Both the position numbers and the translations under genes were made by a program. 64,000 bases of DNA from G963665595 sp963665595 (GTDB lineage: Bacteria > Actinomycetota > Coriobacteriia > Coriobacteriales > CADBOM01), in assembly GCA_963665595.2 (NCBI GenBank), contig CAXXJK010000005.1, forward strand, positions 248,001 through 312,000, in the 5' to 3' direction. Shown here piece after piece: positions 17,310 through 25,736 of the stretch. Below the pieces are notes generated by a model. It saw nothing but the letters and a program-made list of their open reading frames with translations. It was not told the origin of the DNA and did no database searches. How positions within the stretch are numbered: position 1 is the stretch's first letter; the number at the start of each line of letters is the position of its first letter.

Positions 17310-19529
17310 ATGGAAGAGGAAAAACGTGGTCTAACGAGACGAAATTTTGTTAGTGCAGCCGTTCTGGGCGCGGGTTCTCTCGCTTCGGTGGGTTTGCTCT
17401 CTGCTTGCTCTCCGCAAACGAAGAGCGATTCGAGTACATCGAGCACGAGTTCGAGCACTCAGGCTTCAGTGACAGACCTGAACCCTCAGGAAGACTATAC
17501 CAAGTTTACGACCGATTACGCGGCGCTATTTCAGCCTTTGAAGATTGGCTCGCTTACGCTTCGTAATCGCTTCGTAAAGAGTCCTGCCGGCTCCGATACC
17601 TGGGCACCCGTGAATGGCGTTCTCAACGATAATTATCTTGATTATTATGAGAATTTTGCTAAAGGTGGTTGTTCTTTGGTGTTTACTGAGGCGGCCATCG
17701 CTGCGTACCTTTCAATAAACCTGACTGCCCATAAGACAACGGGATGGTTAGGCGACGACATCACGAAAATTCCTGTATTAGTGGCTCCTGTTGTTGAACG
17801 CGTGCATAAGCACGGCGCATATATCGGGTATCAGTTATCTGCTCCTTCGGTGTCAGATATAGGCAAGATAAGCGTTGACGATCTTGTGTGGATTCAAGAC
17901 ACTATGACAAACCTCGCCGTCCAGTACAAAAAGGGTGGCTACGACATGGTTGAGATTCATGCGTCGGCTACTCAGTTCCCCAACTACATAATGACAACGC
18001 GTTACAACACGCGCACTGATCAATATTCGGTAAAAACCGTTGAGAACAGAACGCGCTGGCTTTGCGAACTTATCCAGAAGATAAAAGCTGCTTGTGGTCA
18101 AGATTTTCCGATACAGATTTTGATGAACGCTGTTGAAGATAATGATGCGAGTATTGGCGATAATGATGGATATCTTACGGCTGCCGAGTGTATCGATAAC
18201 GCGAAGGCTTTTGAGAAGGCGGGCGCAGATACCATCTATCTCCGTCTGTCGGTCCCTGGTCTTCATGTCAGTCAGTTTGCACCTGATCTTCAACATTCCG
18301 GTTACAAATGTAATGGAATTACTGGATACGGTTCGCGTTTTGACTACTCGCGTCACTTTAGCGGGATAATCAACGGACAATATTCTGGATGTGCAATGCT
18401 GCTTAAGGCTGCCGCCGAGTTTAAGAAAAACGTCAGCATTCCCGTTTCGTGTGCTGGCTACATGGATCCGCGTACTGCTCCTGACCTCATGAATAATGCG
18501 GTCGCAAATGGACAAGTCGACTACATGATGATAACTCGTCCTCTTACCGTTGACCCTGAGATGCCTAATAAGCTTCAGGCTGGAAAACGGGCAGAGGTCG
18601 CACCTTGTTGTCGGTGTATGCACTGTCACAACAAAGGGGGCCCAGAAGGATCGGGTCCTGAAAGATGTCGTGTTAATGCAACGACTCAGTATGCATATAC
18701 CGATGTCATGCCGGAAGGCTACAACCTTATTCCTGCGACGAAAAAGAAGAAGGTCGTCGTTGTTGGTGGTGGACCTGCTGGCATGGAAGCGGCGCGTATT
18801 GCTGCTCAACGTGGGCATACCGTTACACTCTATGAGAAGAACGGTACTCTGGGCGGTCTGTTGAAGACAGCTCACGCATTCAAGGGCGATCACGAACGTC
18901 TCAATGATCTGATAGATTACTTAACCTATCAACAACAGGTCAATGGCGTGAAAGTGGTTACCGGGACTAAGGTTGATGCGGAAGTCATCAAAAAGGAAAG
19001 CCCCGATGCCGTTGTGATTGCTGTTGGCGGAAATCGTGAGAGCAAACTCTCTTCAAGCAGCACCACTAATGTTGTAAATGTCGATGGGCTTATGAGCGCA
19101 ACCATTGGCAGCAAAGTGGTCATTTGCGGAGCGGGAGCCCAAGCGGTTGACACTGCTTTATTCTTGCTCGCTTCAGGGAAAAACGTCCAAATGGTTCATG
19201 GAAGCACAAAGGACAAGATCGATAAAGAGCAGTCCATGTGGGTACGCACCTATGTGAGGCCTCAACTGTATGCCAAGGGCGTTAAGGTCTGGAACTCTGC
19301 TACGGTTAAGGGGGTCGGCGAAGGTGGTCTGACCATTGTTACTCCAACCGGAACTGAGACGACTATCAAGTGTGACACGGTAGTTGAGTGTTACGACATG
19401 ATCCCGAATCAGGATCTCTATAAGAGTGTTTCCGGCAACTATGAGACTTATATTGTCGGTGATTGCTCAGTACCTTCCAATATTGCTGATGCGATATTGA
19501 ACGGAAATCTTGCGGCACGCAAGATATAG
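17310..19529 (+). CDS. Tat-exported FMN/FAD/Fe-S oxidoreductase of the old yellow enzyme / dienoyl-CoA reductase type
   Basis: A 739-residue exported flavoenzyme. A twin-arginine signal (TRRNFVSAA, Arg at 10-11) ends in a lipobox-like LSAC (Cys 33). Then comes an old-yellow-enzyme TIM barrel starting LFQPLKIGSLTLRNRFVKSP, binding FMN, then a Cys cluster CCRCMHCHN (433-441) with a further Cys about 12 residues on, for a 4Fe-4S centre. A C-terminal FAD/NAD domain contains VVVVGGGPAGMEAARIAAQR (about 482). This is the 2,4-dienoyl-CoA reductase / trimethylamine dehydrogenase layout. ATG 17310 follows AGGGAG. Export suggests use of an external organic acceptor in anaerobic respiration; the substrate cannot be deduced. 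Divergent from a membrane LuxR regulator. Confidence 0.85.
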   Translation: MEEEKRGLTRRNFVSAAVLGAGSLASVGLLSACSPQTKSDSSTSSTSSSTQASVTDLNPQEDYTKFTTDYAALFQPLKIGSLTLRNRFVKSPAGSDTWAPVNGVLNDNYLDYYENFAKGGCSLVFTEAAIAAYLSINLTAHKTTGWLGDDITKIPVLVAPVVERVHKHGAYIGYQLSAPSVSDIGKISVDDLVWIQDTMTNLAVQYKKGGYDMVEIHASATQFPNYIMTTRYNTRTDQYSVKTVENRTRWLCELIQKIKAACGQDFPIQILMNAVEDNDASIGDNDGYLTAAECIDNAKAFEKAGADTIYLRLSVPGLHVSQFAPDLQHSGYKCNGITGYGSRFDYSRHFSGIINGQYSGCAMLLKAAAEFKKNVSIPVSCAGYMDPRTAPDLMNNAVANGQVDYMMITRPLTVDPEMPNKLQAGKRAEVAPCCRCMHCHNKGGPEGSGPERCRVNATTQYAYTDVMPEGYNLIPATKKKKVVVVGGGPAGMEAARIAAQRGHTVTLYEKNGTLGGLLKTAHAFKGDHERLNDLIDYLTYQQQVNGVKVVTGTKVDAEVIKKESPDAVVIAVGGNRESKLSSSSTTNVVNVDGLMSATIGSKVVICGAGAQAVDTALFLLASGKNVQMVHGSTKDKIDKEQSMWVRTYVRPQLYAKGVKVWNSATVKGVGEGGLTIVTPTGTETTIKCDTVVECYDMIPNQDLYKSVSGNYETYIVGDCSVPSNIADAILNGNLAARKI

Positions 19530-19601
19530 ATCGAAGAGTTAAGCCTGACAGTTAGACATCCACCACGTGTTTAATTGTCAGGATAATTCACTGCAGCGGC
19601 A

Positions 19602-19631
19602 CGAAACGGCATCCCGAGGGGTGCCGTTTCG
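19602..19631 (+). terminator. Hairpin downstream of the flavin oxidoreductase
   Basis: Perfect 10-bp arms CGAAACGGCA and TGCCGTTTCG with a 10-nt loop, 70 bp after the stop. The T-run after it is weak (GTTAGTGCCAAAATCTTT). Confidence 0.55.
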
Positions 19632-19680
19632 TTAGTGCCAAAATCTTTCTCGTTATGTATCAGTATACATGCATATATTT

Positions 19681-19863
19681 TCGGCTCAGGGATACGTCAT
19701 CAAGATGGATGGTTTGCACTATTGTGAGTCGGGGACTGTCTCATATGTCAATAGCTATAATAAGAAAGCTCAAAGTACCTATCGGCTCTGATATGATGCA
19801 GACGGAACCATCATCGGCCTTGAGGCTGACGGAAATCAGATGTTCTGGAAAGGCATCAACTAA
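19681..19863 (+). pseudogene. Short coding-like remnant, possibly of a secreted repeat protein
   Basis: One frame reads SAQGYVIKMDGLHYCESG and VSYVNSYNKKAQSTYRL, then TGA at 19789-19791, then YDADGTIIGLEADGNQMFW and a final stop at 19861-19863. The DADG/DGNQMFW texture resembles wall-binding repeat proteins, but similarity is too short for a family call. The rest of the 437-bp gap has only hairpins. Confidence 0.3.
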
Positions 19864-19900
19864 TTGAGCAAGACGACACGTTCTTTGGTCTAAAACAGTA

Positions 19901-19941
19901 AAAGAACTCGATAAGCTATGATGCGACTCATCGAGTTCTTT
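19901..19941 (-). terminator. Rho-independent terminator of the DegV gene
   Basis: Perfect 12-bp arms AAAGAACTCGAT and ATCGAGTTCTTT. On the reverse strand the stem is followed by TACTGTTTTAG, moderately T-rich, 25 bp after the DegV stop. Confidence 0.7.
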
Positions 19942-19966
19942 GGTTGCCGAGAATGTTATGGGCTAT

Positions 19967-20881
19967 CTAGGTAGTTGCAAATCCGCTGATTCCGAAAGCG
20001 CCTGGTCCGCAGTGACTTGAGATCACGCCTCCCGTAGGGAGCCAATCGATGCCTTTGTAGCCGAGGCCCGCAGCAGTGCTTCCCACCTCATCTCGAACAT
20101 CGTCACCAAGCTCTTCGGAGTATAGAAAGTGCATGGTAGCTTTGTCAGGACGATAGTTTTCAATATAATCATGTGTCAACTTACAACAAGCTTTTCTCAT
20201 TGAACCGTGATACTTTTTAGTGGAAAGTAGCTTGCCATCTTTTACTTCAATCAAAGGTTTGATTTTAAGAAGAGCTGCTCCCATCTGTGCCATATTTGAT
20301 ACTCGCCCGCCTGCAACCAGATAGTCAAGAGTATCGGGGAGGAAGCAAAGACGCATTTTTTCGGCGCACTCTCGAGTGGCATCCTTGAGCTTTTGAATTG
20401 ATGCATTGGGGTGTTCTTTGATGTAGCGCGCAATTTCAAGCACGACGGCACCTTGTCCAAAGGAAACCTCTTTGGTGTCGACATGAGTCACATAATCCAT
20501 GTCGCTGCTCCCGATGAGCGCATTTTCATATGTTGCAGTGGTAACGGCTGAATAGCAGAGATGAAGAATCTTGCTATTCGGGTGCTCATCATGTAAGCGC
20601 TCAAAAAGCGACCGGTATTCACCGGGACTGACGGCACTGGTTTTGGGTAATTCCTTATGTCGGCGAAAATGCTCGAACATATGTCGTACAGGAAAGTCTC
20701 CATCATCGAGGTTTTTACCACCAAACGCAACATGCATGGGTAGAATATGGATGCCATGCGCGTGGGCGGTTTCAATGGGAATATCTGCACCGCTCTCGGC
20801 GACAATGATGGTTGTCTCCGCAGGTTCGGTGGCGGCTTTATCGCTGAATCGAGCCATGGGGTGTAGCTTTTTGATATCCAC
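19967..20881 (-). CDS. DegV family fatty-acid-binding protein
   Basis: A 304-residue DegV-type protein. Family members (FakB in Firmicutes) bind fatty acids and present them to a kinase for phospholipid synthesis. Matching features include the N-terminal TTIIVAESGADIP strand, KTSAVSPGEYRSLFERL (family TSxPSxGEF), an SxxT-type segment at YSAVTTATYENA, AGGRVSNMAQMGAALLKIKP, and C-terminal HCGPGAFGI. The start is GTG at 20881 with AAGGGA upstream; an ATG eight codons later is possible. It is transcribed alone with its own terminator. No fatty acid kinase gene is visible in the window. Confidence 0.88.
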   Translation of the reverse strand: MDIKKLHPMARFSDKAATEPAETTIIVAESGADIPIETAHAHGIHILPMHVAFGGKNLDDGDFPVRHMFEHFRRHKELPKTSAVSPGEYRSLFERLHDEHPNSKILHLCYSAVTTATYENALIGSSDMDYVTHVDTKEVSFGQGAVVLEIARYIKEHPNASIQKLKDATRECAEKMRLCFLPDTLDYLVAGGRVSNMAQMGAALLKIKPLIEVKDGKLLSTKKYHGSMRKACCKLTHDYIENYRPDKATMHFLYSEELGDDVRDEVGSTAAGLGYKGIDWLPTGGVISSHCGPGAFGISGFATT

Positions 20882-21581
20882 GAATATCGTCCCTTTCGTC
20901 TGCCCTCATTGAGAGGATCTTTGGCGATGCTACGGTGCCACTGCATTCACGTTCTCGAATTGCCAGACACTTTGATGCACAAGATCTCGGACACAGGATC
21001 ATCTGGGCTCTGCTCGGCTCTGATATGTTCAGAGCGCTACGTGAGAATGGCTGATGGGGTTTCGCATGGTACATTCCTAATGATCAGCACGTTCTTGCCA
21101 GCAGATTCTTTGGAAGGTTACATGCTTCCAAGAGATTGATTCGCCACCTGACGGGATGATAATTACGGCGTTTATTTACGCTATTGATAATCAGGCGGTG
21201 CTGTGCGCGAACAGACATTGCGCGCAGATTATACATGATAGAGCTGGCGCTTGGCTGTGTTTTTCTCATGTGTATGAAGACAGAAACTGCTTCGAGTGCT
21301 TTTTATTTGCCAGAAAAATAGACGACACCAGACTAATAAGGGTCAGTGATAAGCAGAACATTTTGCAAAAGGGCTTGTTAAACAACCAATCACGGCAGCA
21401 AGAAGATGTACGAGTGTAGTTAGAACCTCATTTATCAGAGCGCAAACGTATTACAAGAGATGGTACGAAGCTACCTGAAGTTATTAAGGCGGAATTATCC
21501 CACATTCTCTACGCGGCTTATTCATTCAGGCAACACAAGGGGATGGCCTCAATATGAGGAATCAACGTAGATTCTTAAGAA
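20882..21581. other. 700-bp gap without a recognised gene
   Basis: I find no supported gene. One forward frame from about 21156 to 21557 is open except for a single stop at 21417-21419 and reads plausibly (for example ITRDGTKLPEVIKAELSHIL), but it has no ribosome-binding site and resembles no family I know. It could be a decayed gene. No strong hairpin or operator was found. Confidence 0.35.
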
Positions 21582-21740
21582 CTAGTTACTCACGGCATTG
21601 CGGGCGCTTGGAAGAGCCCAACCGCATTCAGGGCATATGGGGTGTTCGCGTGAAAGTTCCGTTTTGCACTTAGGACAATGAACGGTGACGACCTTCACAT
21701 GTTTTTTGCATTTGCCGCAATTCATGCAGGGATAACACAT
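21582..21740 (-). CDS. 52-residue Cys-rich zinc-ribbon protein
   Basis: Very small protein with four CxxC-type pairs: MCYPCMNCGKC at the start, HCPKC in the middle and ICPECGWALP near the end, eight cysteines in all. The last two pairs form a typical zinc ribbon; the first four could bind zinc or an Fe-S cluster. The ATG at 21740 lies 6 nt after an AGAGG ribosome-binding site and all Cys pairs fall after it, so longer upstream versions of the frame are disregarded. It starts about 110 bp after the stop of the LuxR-type gene on the same strand and may be cotranscribed. Function unknown. Confidence 0.6.
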   Translation of the reverse strand: MCYPCMNCGKCKKHVKVVTVHCPKCKTELSREHPICPECGWALPSARNAVSN

Positions 21741-21849
21741 CTGTTGCCTCTTTCCAATTATGAGAGACAGTATAACGTTTGAAGAAAGATTTGTCTTGAA
21801 TACTTTGCATGTGCCATAGTTATGCCAACAAAGATATGTACCGAGGGTC

Positions 21850-23280
21850 TCAACGGCACTGTGACTCAACAAAATCAATAAGTTCTTGGTGCGTACGTAC
21901 TCCGAGTTTTGCATAGATATGTCCCACGTGGGTCTTGACGGTGTTATATGAGACGACTAACTCTTCCTGTATAAAGACCCCGTTACGTCCGCGGGCCAGA
22001 AGCGAGAATATTTCGGTTTCACGGGGAGTCAAGCTATATTTTTTAGCCACTTCTTCTAGGACAGTATCGAATCGGGGAATACTTTCAGAAACAACTTGTA
22101 CACGAGGACTTTCCTCTAATTCATCAATGGTGCTTCCAAAACTAAATTTTTTCAAGACGATGAGGGTGTACCCAATAAAACACAATACGATAAGGTTGTT
22201 TACTACTGTTGCGGCGATTTGATTACTGCTCAAAAGATGGTCGCTCAGGCGACCGAGAAAAGCTCCTGACACAATGCCGATGCAGGCAACGAAATTTCCC
22301 CATGCAAACAGTGAGACGGCACCGGCCTTGTTCCGTAGAGCAAGCGTGACAAGAACTACCCAGAACATAAGATTGAAGCATGAACTTCCCGCATCTAAAA
22401 GATTATTGACGATCATTCGACCGCTATTGCCTCCCAATGAAACGAATTCATACCCTGCTATAACCAGAAGCACCGCGACGGAAAAAAGAACATCGCTTTT
22501 TACCAGTCTCTTTTTTACCACCAGAAATATGCAAAATATTGAAAGAGGGATGATACCGGCAAATGTCGTTAAGGGTGTGTTGTCTATTTCGCCAAATGAA
22601 AGAGCATAACCAAACGAAATTCTGAAAAGTAATAGGCAGACAAACAACTGGTGATTGAAAGGAAGAAATGACAAGGGGTTTGTGATGGCTAGTTCAGCAG
22701 GGGCACTGCCTTCACGAGAGAAACGTATGATTTCGCCGGCTGACCGATAAGCGAGAAGGACAGAACCGATGGGCAACAAGGCAAAGAGCAGAAAGACCGC
22801 TATCCCACTGATGGGTTCTAAAAAAAGCCTGATTACATAGGAGATGGTGAGCGCAATTAAAATGCATATGCCGGCAGTCTTTGCACCTAATTGCATGAAT
22901 GTGCAGCCCATCAAGATGAATATGGCGGCATAGGCAAACGCCACTGCAGAAACTCCGATAGTAGCGAGTACGGGCGACCCTTGCAAGCCAAATGTAATGA
23001 TGAGATTTCCTATGACAAGAAGGATAAGAGTTCCGAATGAAAACAATTCCTCTCGCATCAAACGCGGCCGTTTGATGGCAATGAATGCGACAGTAAGAAG
23101 AGCAAGCGCTTCAGCGAGCGTGGCTATGTCTCGGGAAAGAGGTGCCACGGTGGCAGTGAGGGGAAATATCTTGTTGGTTAGGAGCCAATTCGACAGCGAA
23201 TAGAAAATGAACACCGTTATGCAGAGTAAGATATGCCTTTTTTCGAAAGCTTCTCTGCGTAGATCACTCCAGGCGACCAT
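21850..23280 (-). CDS. LuxR-family regulator with multi-span membrane N-terminus
   Basis: A 476-residue relative of the regulator at 15644: about ten to twelve hydrophobic segments followed by a C-terminal LuxR helix-turn-helix (KYSLTPRETEIFSLLARGRN, then VVSYNTVKTHVGHIYAKLGV). The frame opens at a TTG at 23313, but the ATG at 23280 has GGGG 5 nt upstream and is preferred; this leaves a CCTGACAAT motif at 23306-23314 in the leader. It is divergent from the FAD-dependent reductase at 23499 with a 218-bp intergenic region containing a 21-bp direct repeat, and probably controls that gene. The sensed signal is unknown. Confidence 0.85.
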   Translation of the reverse strand: MVAWSDLRREAFEKRHILLCITVFIFYSLSNWLLTNKIFPLTATVAPLSRDIATLAEALALLTVAFIAIKRPRLMREELFSFGTLILLVIGNLIITFGLQGSPVLATIGVSAVAFAYAAIFILMGCTFMQLGAKTAGICILIALTISYVIRLFLEPISGIAVFLLFALLPIGSVLLAYRSAGEIIRFSREGSAPAELAITNPLSFLPFNHQLFVCLLLFRISFGYALSFGEIDNTPLTTFAGIIPLSIFCIFLVVKKRLVKSDVLFSVAVLLVIAGYEFVSLGGNSGRMIVNNLLDAGSSCFNLMFWVVLVTLALRNKAGAVSLFAWGNFVACIGIVSGAFLGRLSDHLLSSNQIAATVVNNLIVLCFIGYTLIVLKKFSFGSTIDELEESPRVQVVSESIPRFDTVLEEVAKKYSLTPRETEIFSLLARGRNGVFIQEELVVSYNTVKTHVGHIYAKLGVRTHQELIDFVESQCR

Positions 23281-23338
23281 ATATCCCCAAATCCTCTTTG
23301 ATAATCCTGACAATCTAGCACATTATCTGTGCTGCTTC

Positions 23339-23406
23339 ATCGTAAACTCTGGGTGATATTACGTATATATCAGCGGCAAAAATGAATCGTAAACTGTGGG
23401 TGATGT
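23339..23406. promoter_or_regulatory. 21-bp direct repeat between luxR and reductase, candidate operator
   Basis: ATCGTAAACTxTGGGTGATxT occurs at 23339-23359 and 23386-23406, 19 of 21 positions identical, copies 47 bp apart centre to centre. It lies in the divergent promoter region of the regulator/reductase pair, as expected for paired regulator sites. Two ATTGTCAG motifs flank it (23306-23314 reversed, 23416-23423). Confidence 0.6.
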
Positions 23407-23498
23407 ATCCATTCTATTGTCAGTATATCGTCTCTAAAGCTGAGCGCGTGCTTAGCTTCTACAAGAAACTTCGTAAGAAGCAAAACAAGGAGAATCAT

Positions 23499-25172
23499 AT
23501 GGGAGAGACTATATCACGTCGTGGATTTCTCACCGGTGCAGGAATTATTGCTGCCGGTGTAGCTGCTGGCGGTCTTGCTGCTTGCTCACCGCAAACGGCA
23601 AAGACCGAGGCAGGCGGACAGGCGACTGCCGCAGTGTCATCAGTTCAGAATTGGTTGGGCACCGAACCTTCAATCGCTGAGAGTGCTATTACTGAGACTG
23701 TTCAAACCGACATACTTATCATAGGTGCAGGAACGGCCGGATTATTCGCCGCATGCTCCGCCGTTGAAAACGGCGCGCGGACGTTGGTAATCGAGAAAGA
23801 AGGCGGAAGCCCCGGGGTACGCGGAACTCTTGCGGCGCTTAATAGTCGCTTACAAATTGAAGAAGGCTGCGTGATTGACAAACTTGATATAGCTCGGGAT
23901 TTGACGCATTATGCGGCGTCTCACTGCGACCCGCGCTTGTATCAACTCTGGGCAGAAGAGAGCGCGGAGACCGTTAACTGGTATGAAAAGCGTCTGGCCG
24001 AAAAAGGCGCCACGCTCATGCACGACAGTGATGCCGATACTCCTCATACCAACTATCAGCACTGGGCTACCGGCCACACGCCGTCCTTTATGCCAGAAGG
24101 TCTCACGGCTGGTAAGATATTACTATCGTACGCTCAGGAAAAGGGCGCAGAGTTTCGTTACAACACTCCCATGGTTAAGATCGAAAAGGAAAACGGACGC
24201 GTAACGGGTGTCATTGCCCAAAATGAAGAGACAAAAGCATACGTGCGCATCAAGGCATCTAAAGGTGTTCTTGTTTGTACCGGTGGATATGCGCGCAATA
24301 GCGAAATGCTTAATACGCTTCAGCCGTACAACACCATTCTCTTTTCCAACAGTTCTGCTATTCCCGGTACCGAAGGTGATGGTATTAAGGCTTGTATATG
24401 GGCTGGCGCTGATTTTGACGACGTGCATACCAGCATGTTGTTTGATCGAGGAGTTGTCAAGCCAGATGAAATATCAGGTCAATCGTCAGTAAATATGCTG
24501 TTTTGGATGGGCTCGCAACCGTGGCTTAAAGTAAACCTCAATAGCGAACGATTTGCTAATGAGTCGAGTCCCTATGACTTTATACTTCATGCATCTCGAA
24601 CTCAACCAGGGCACACCTATTGTACGATCTGGGATTCAAACTATGTGAACTATATCTATCAGTTCAAAACTCAGGGTTGTTCGCGCATGTTCAATTTTGT
24701 AAACGGCGCGCCACCAAATGCGATGCCGCTTGCTGCCGCACAGGGCATGAATGCAAAGTTGCTTGAACAGGGCTATATACAACAAGCAAATACCATCGAG
24801 GAGCTTGCTCAAAAGCTCAATATTCCTGTCGACACATTCAAAAAGACTGTAGCAAGAAACAACGAGCTCTATAAGAAGGGCAAAGATGAGGATTTTGGGA
24901 AAGAAGCGTTCCGCCTTTCTCCAATCGATACTCCTCCCTATTTTGGGGTTCGTCAGACAGGTTCCATGCTCTGCACGCTTGACGGCATACGTATAGATCA
25001 AAATGTAAATGCAGTGGATACTGAGGGCAAACCCATATCTGGCTTGTATGTCTGCGGCAATGATAGCGGTGGATACTATGCTTATACCTATCCCGATGTA
25101 TCAGCAGGCAATGCTGCGGGAAGAACTGCTACCTTCGCGCGACGTGCGGCGCGCATCGCGGCAAAATCATAG
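23499..25172 (+). CDS. Tat-exported FAD-dependent reductase (fumarate reductase flavoprotein family)
   Basis: A 557-residue exported flavoprotein of the fumarate reductase/succinate dehydrogenase flavoprotein superfamily. The Tat signal SRRGFLTGAG (Arg 7-8) ends in a lipobox LAAC (Cys 29), followed by the FAD motif DILIIGAGTAGLFAAC near residue 70 and a C-terminal FAD segment GLYVCGNDSGGYYAYTY then AGNAAGRTATFARRAA. There is no FMN-binding domain or cytochrome domain, so electrons must come from another protein. ATG 23499 is chosen from AAGGAG 6 nt upstream and the signal peptide. Relatives in gut Coriobacteriia reduce fumarate, cinnamates, urocanate or other acceptors; the substrate here is not evident. 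Divergent from a membrane LuxR regulator. Confidence 0.85.
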   Translation: MGETISRRGFLTGAGIIAAGVAAGGLAACSPQTAKTEAGGQATAAVSSVQNWLGTEPSIAESAITETVQTDILIIGAGTAGLFAACSAVENGARTLVIEKEGGSPGVRGTLAALNSRLQIEEGCVIDKLDIARDLTHYAASHCDPRLYQLWAEESAETVNWYEKRLAEKGATLMHDSDADTPHTNYQHWATGHTPSFMPEGLTAGKILLSYAQEKGAEFRYNTPMVKIEKENGRVTGVIAQNEETKAYVRIKASKGVLVCTGGYARNSEMLNTLQPYNTILFSNSSAIPGTEGDGIKACIWAGADFDDVHTSMLFDRGVVKPDEISGQSSVNMLFWMGSQPWLKVNLNSERFANESSPYDFILHASRTQPGHTYCTIWDSNYVNYIYQFKTQGCSRMFNFVNGAPPNAMPLAAAQGMNAKLLEQGYIQQANTIEELAQKLNIPVDTFKKTVARNNELYKKGKDEDFGKEAFRLSPIDTPPYFGVRQTGSMLCTLDGIRIDQNVNAVDTEGKPISGLYVCGNDSGGYYAYTYPDVSAGNAAGRTATFARRAARIAAKS

Positions 25173-25192
25173 GTTCGCTTGTGTCAAGAGGC

Positions 25193-25228
25193 TCGCCAGA
25201 ATAGGGGAGCCTCTTGACGGACATCGTT
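25193..25228 (+). terminator. Hairpin after the FAD-dependent reductase
   Basis: Perfect 12-bp arms GTCAAGAGGCTC and GAGCCTCTTGAC, 20 bp after the stop codon. No T-run follows. Confidence 0.55.
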
Positions 25229-25262
25229 ATGTTTGAGCATCTGGCACACATCGATAAAAAAT

Positions 25263-25294
25263 AACCCCCCTCAAGATAATCCTTGAAGGGGGTT
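25263..25294 (-). terminator. Rho-independent terminator of tRNA-Ser
   Basis: Arms AACCCCCCTCAAG and CTTGAAGGGGGTT. On the reverse strand the stem is followed by ATTTTTTAT, which fits termination of the tRNA-Ser transcript; it may also stop forward transcripts. Confidence 0.75.
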
Positions 25295-25309
25295 ACTGTC
25301 TATGCGGTC

Positions 25310-25400
25310 TGGCGGAGAGTTAGGGATTCGAACCCTAGATGGGCTTATGGCCCATACTCACTTAGCAGGCGAGCACCTTCGGCCTCTCGGTCAACTCTCC
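25310..25400 (-). tRNA. tRNA-Ser(GCT)
   Basis: 91 nt with a long variable arm, as in class II tRNAs. Acceptor GGAGAGT pairs with ACTCTCC; the anticodon loop CTGCTAA carries GCT, and GGTTCGAATCC forms the T loop. The CCA end is encoded. Confidence 0.96.
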
Positions 25401-25644
25401 GCAGGCTTGCTTGACGGCTAACCGTCCAAGCGGATATCAATTATCACCGATTTAGTGGTCTAAAAAAGCGACACTGCCTAAAATTAGGTGTGGCGCAGAA
25501 AATCTGCACATGCCGTGGTAGCGCGATAGGCGAATTGAAGTAAGCGATGTCAGAAAAGTGCTTCATCTTTCGTGCAAACAGCGCATTCAAGTCTTGATTC
25601 AGAATCAATCAGCACTTTTTGTTTCATCTTACGTAGATAGACGG

Positions 25645-25650
25645 TATAAT
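25645..25650 (+). promoter_or_regulatory. Minus-10 box TATAAT upstream of the symporter gene
   Basis: Consensus TATAAT about 90 bp before the GTG start at 25737; the minus-35 match is poor. The leader may fold (GCGAGCATC with GATGCTTCGC). The preceding 240 bp after tRNA-Ser hold no recognised gene. Confidence 0.4.
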
Positions 25651-25736
25651 TTCGAGCATTGTGTAAAAGATTTGTGCGAGCATCGCTGTCAGGGGATACT
25701 GCAGGATGCTTCGCGATATTCGTGGAAAGGAATATA

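Noticed and set aside
17853..18893. 346-codon reverse-strand frame opposite the flavin oxidoreductase
   Set aside because: The forward strand has clear FMN, Fe-S and FAD motifs; the reverse translation resembles nothing and has no start signal.
21156..21557. Nearly open forward frame interrupted by one stop
   Set aside because: No ribosome-binding site and no recognisable similarity; chance openness is possible at this length.
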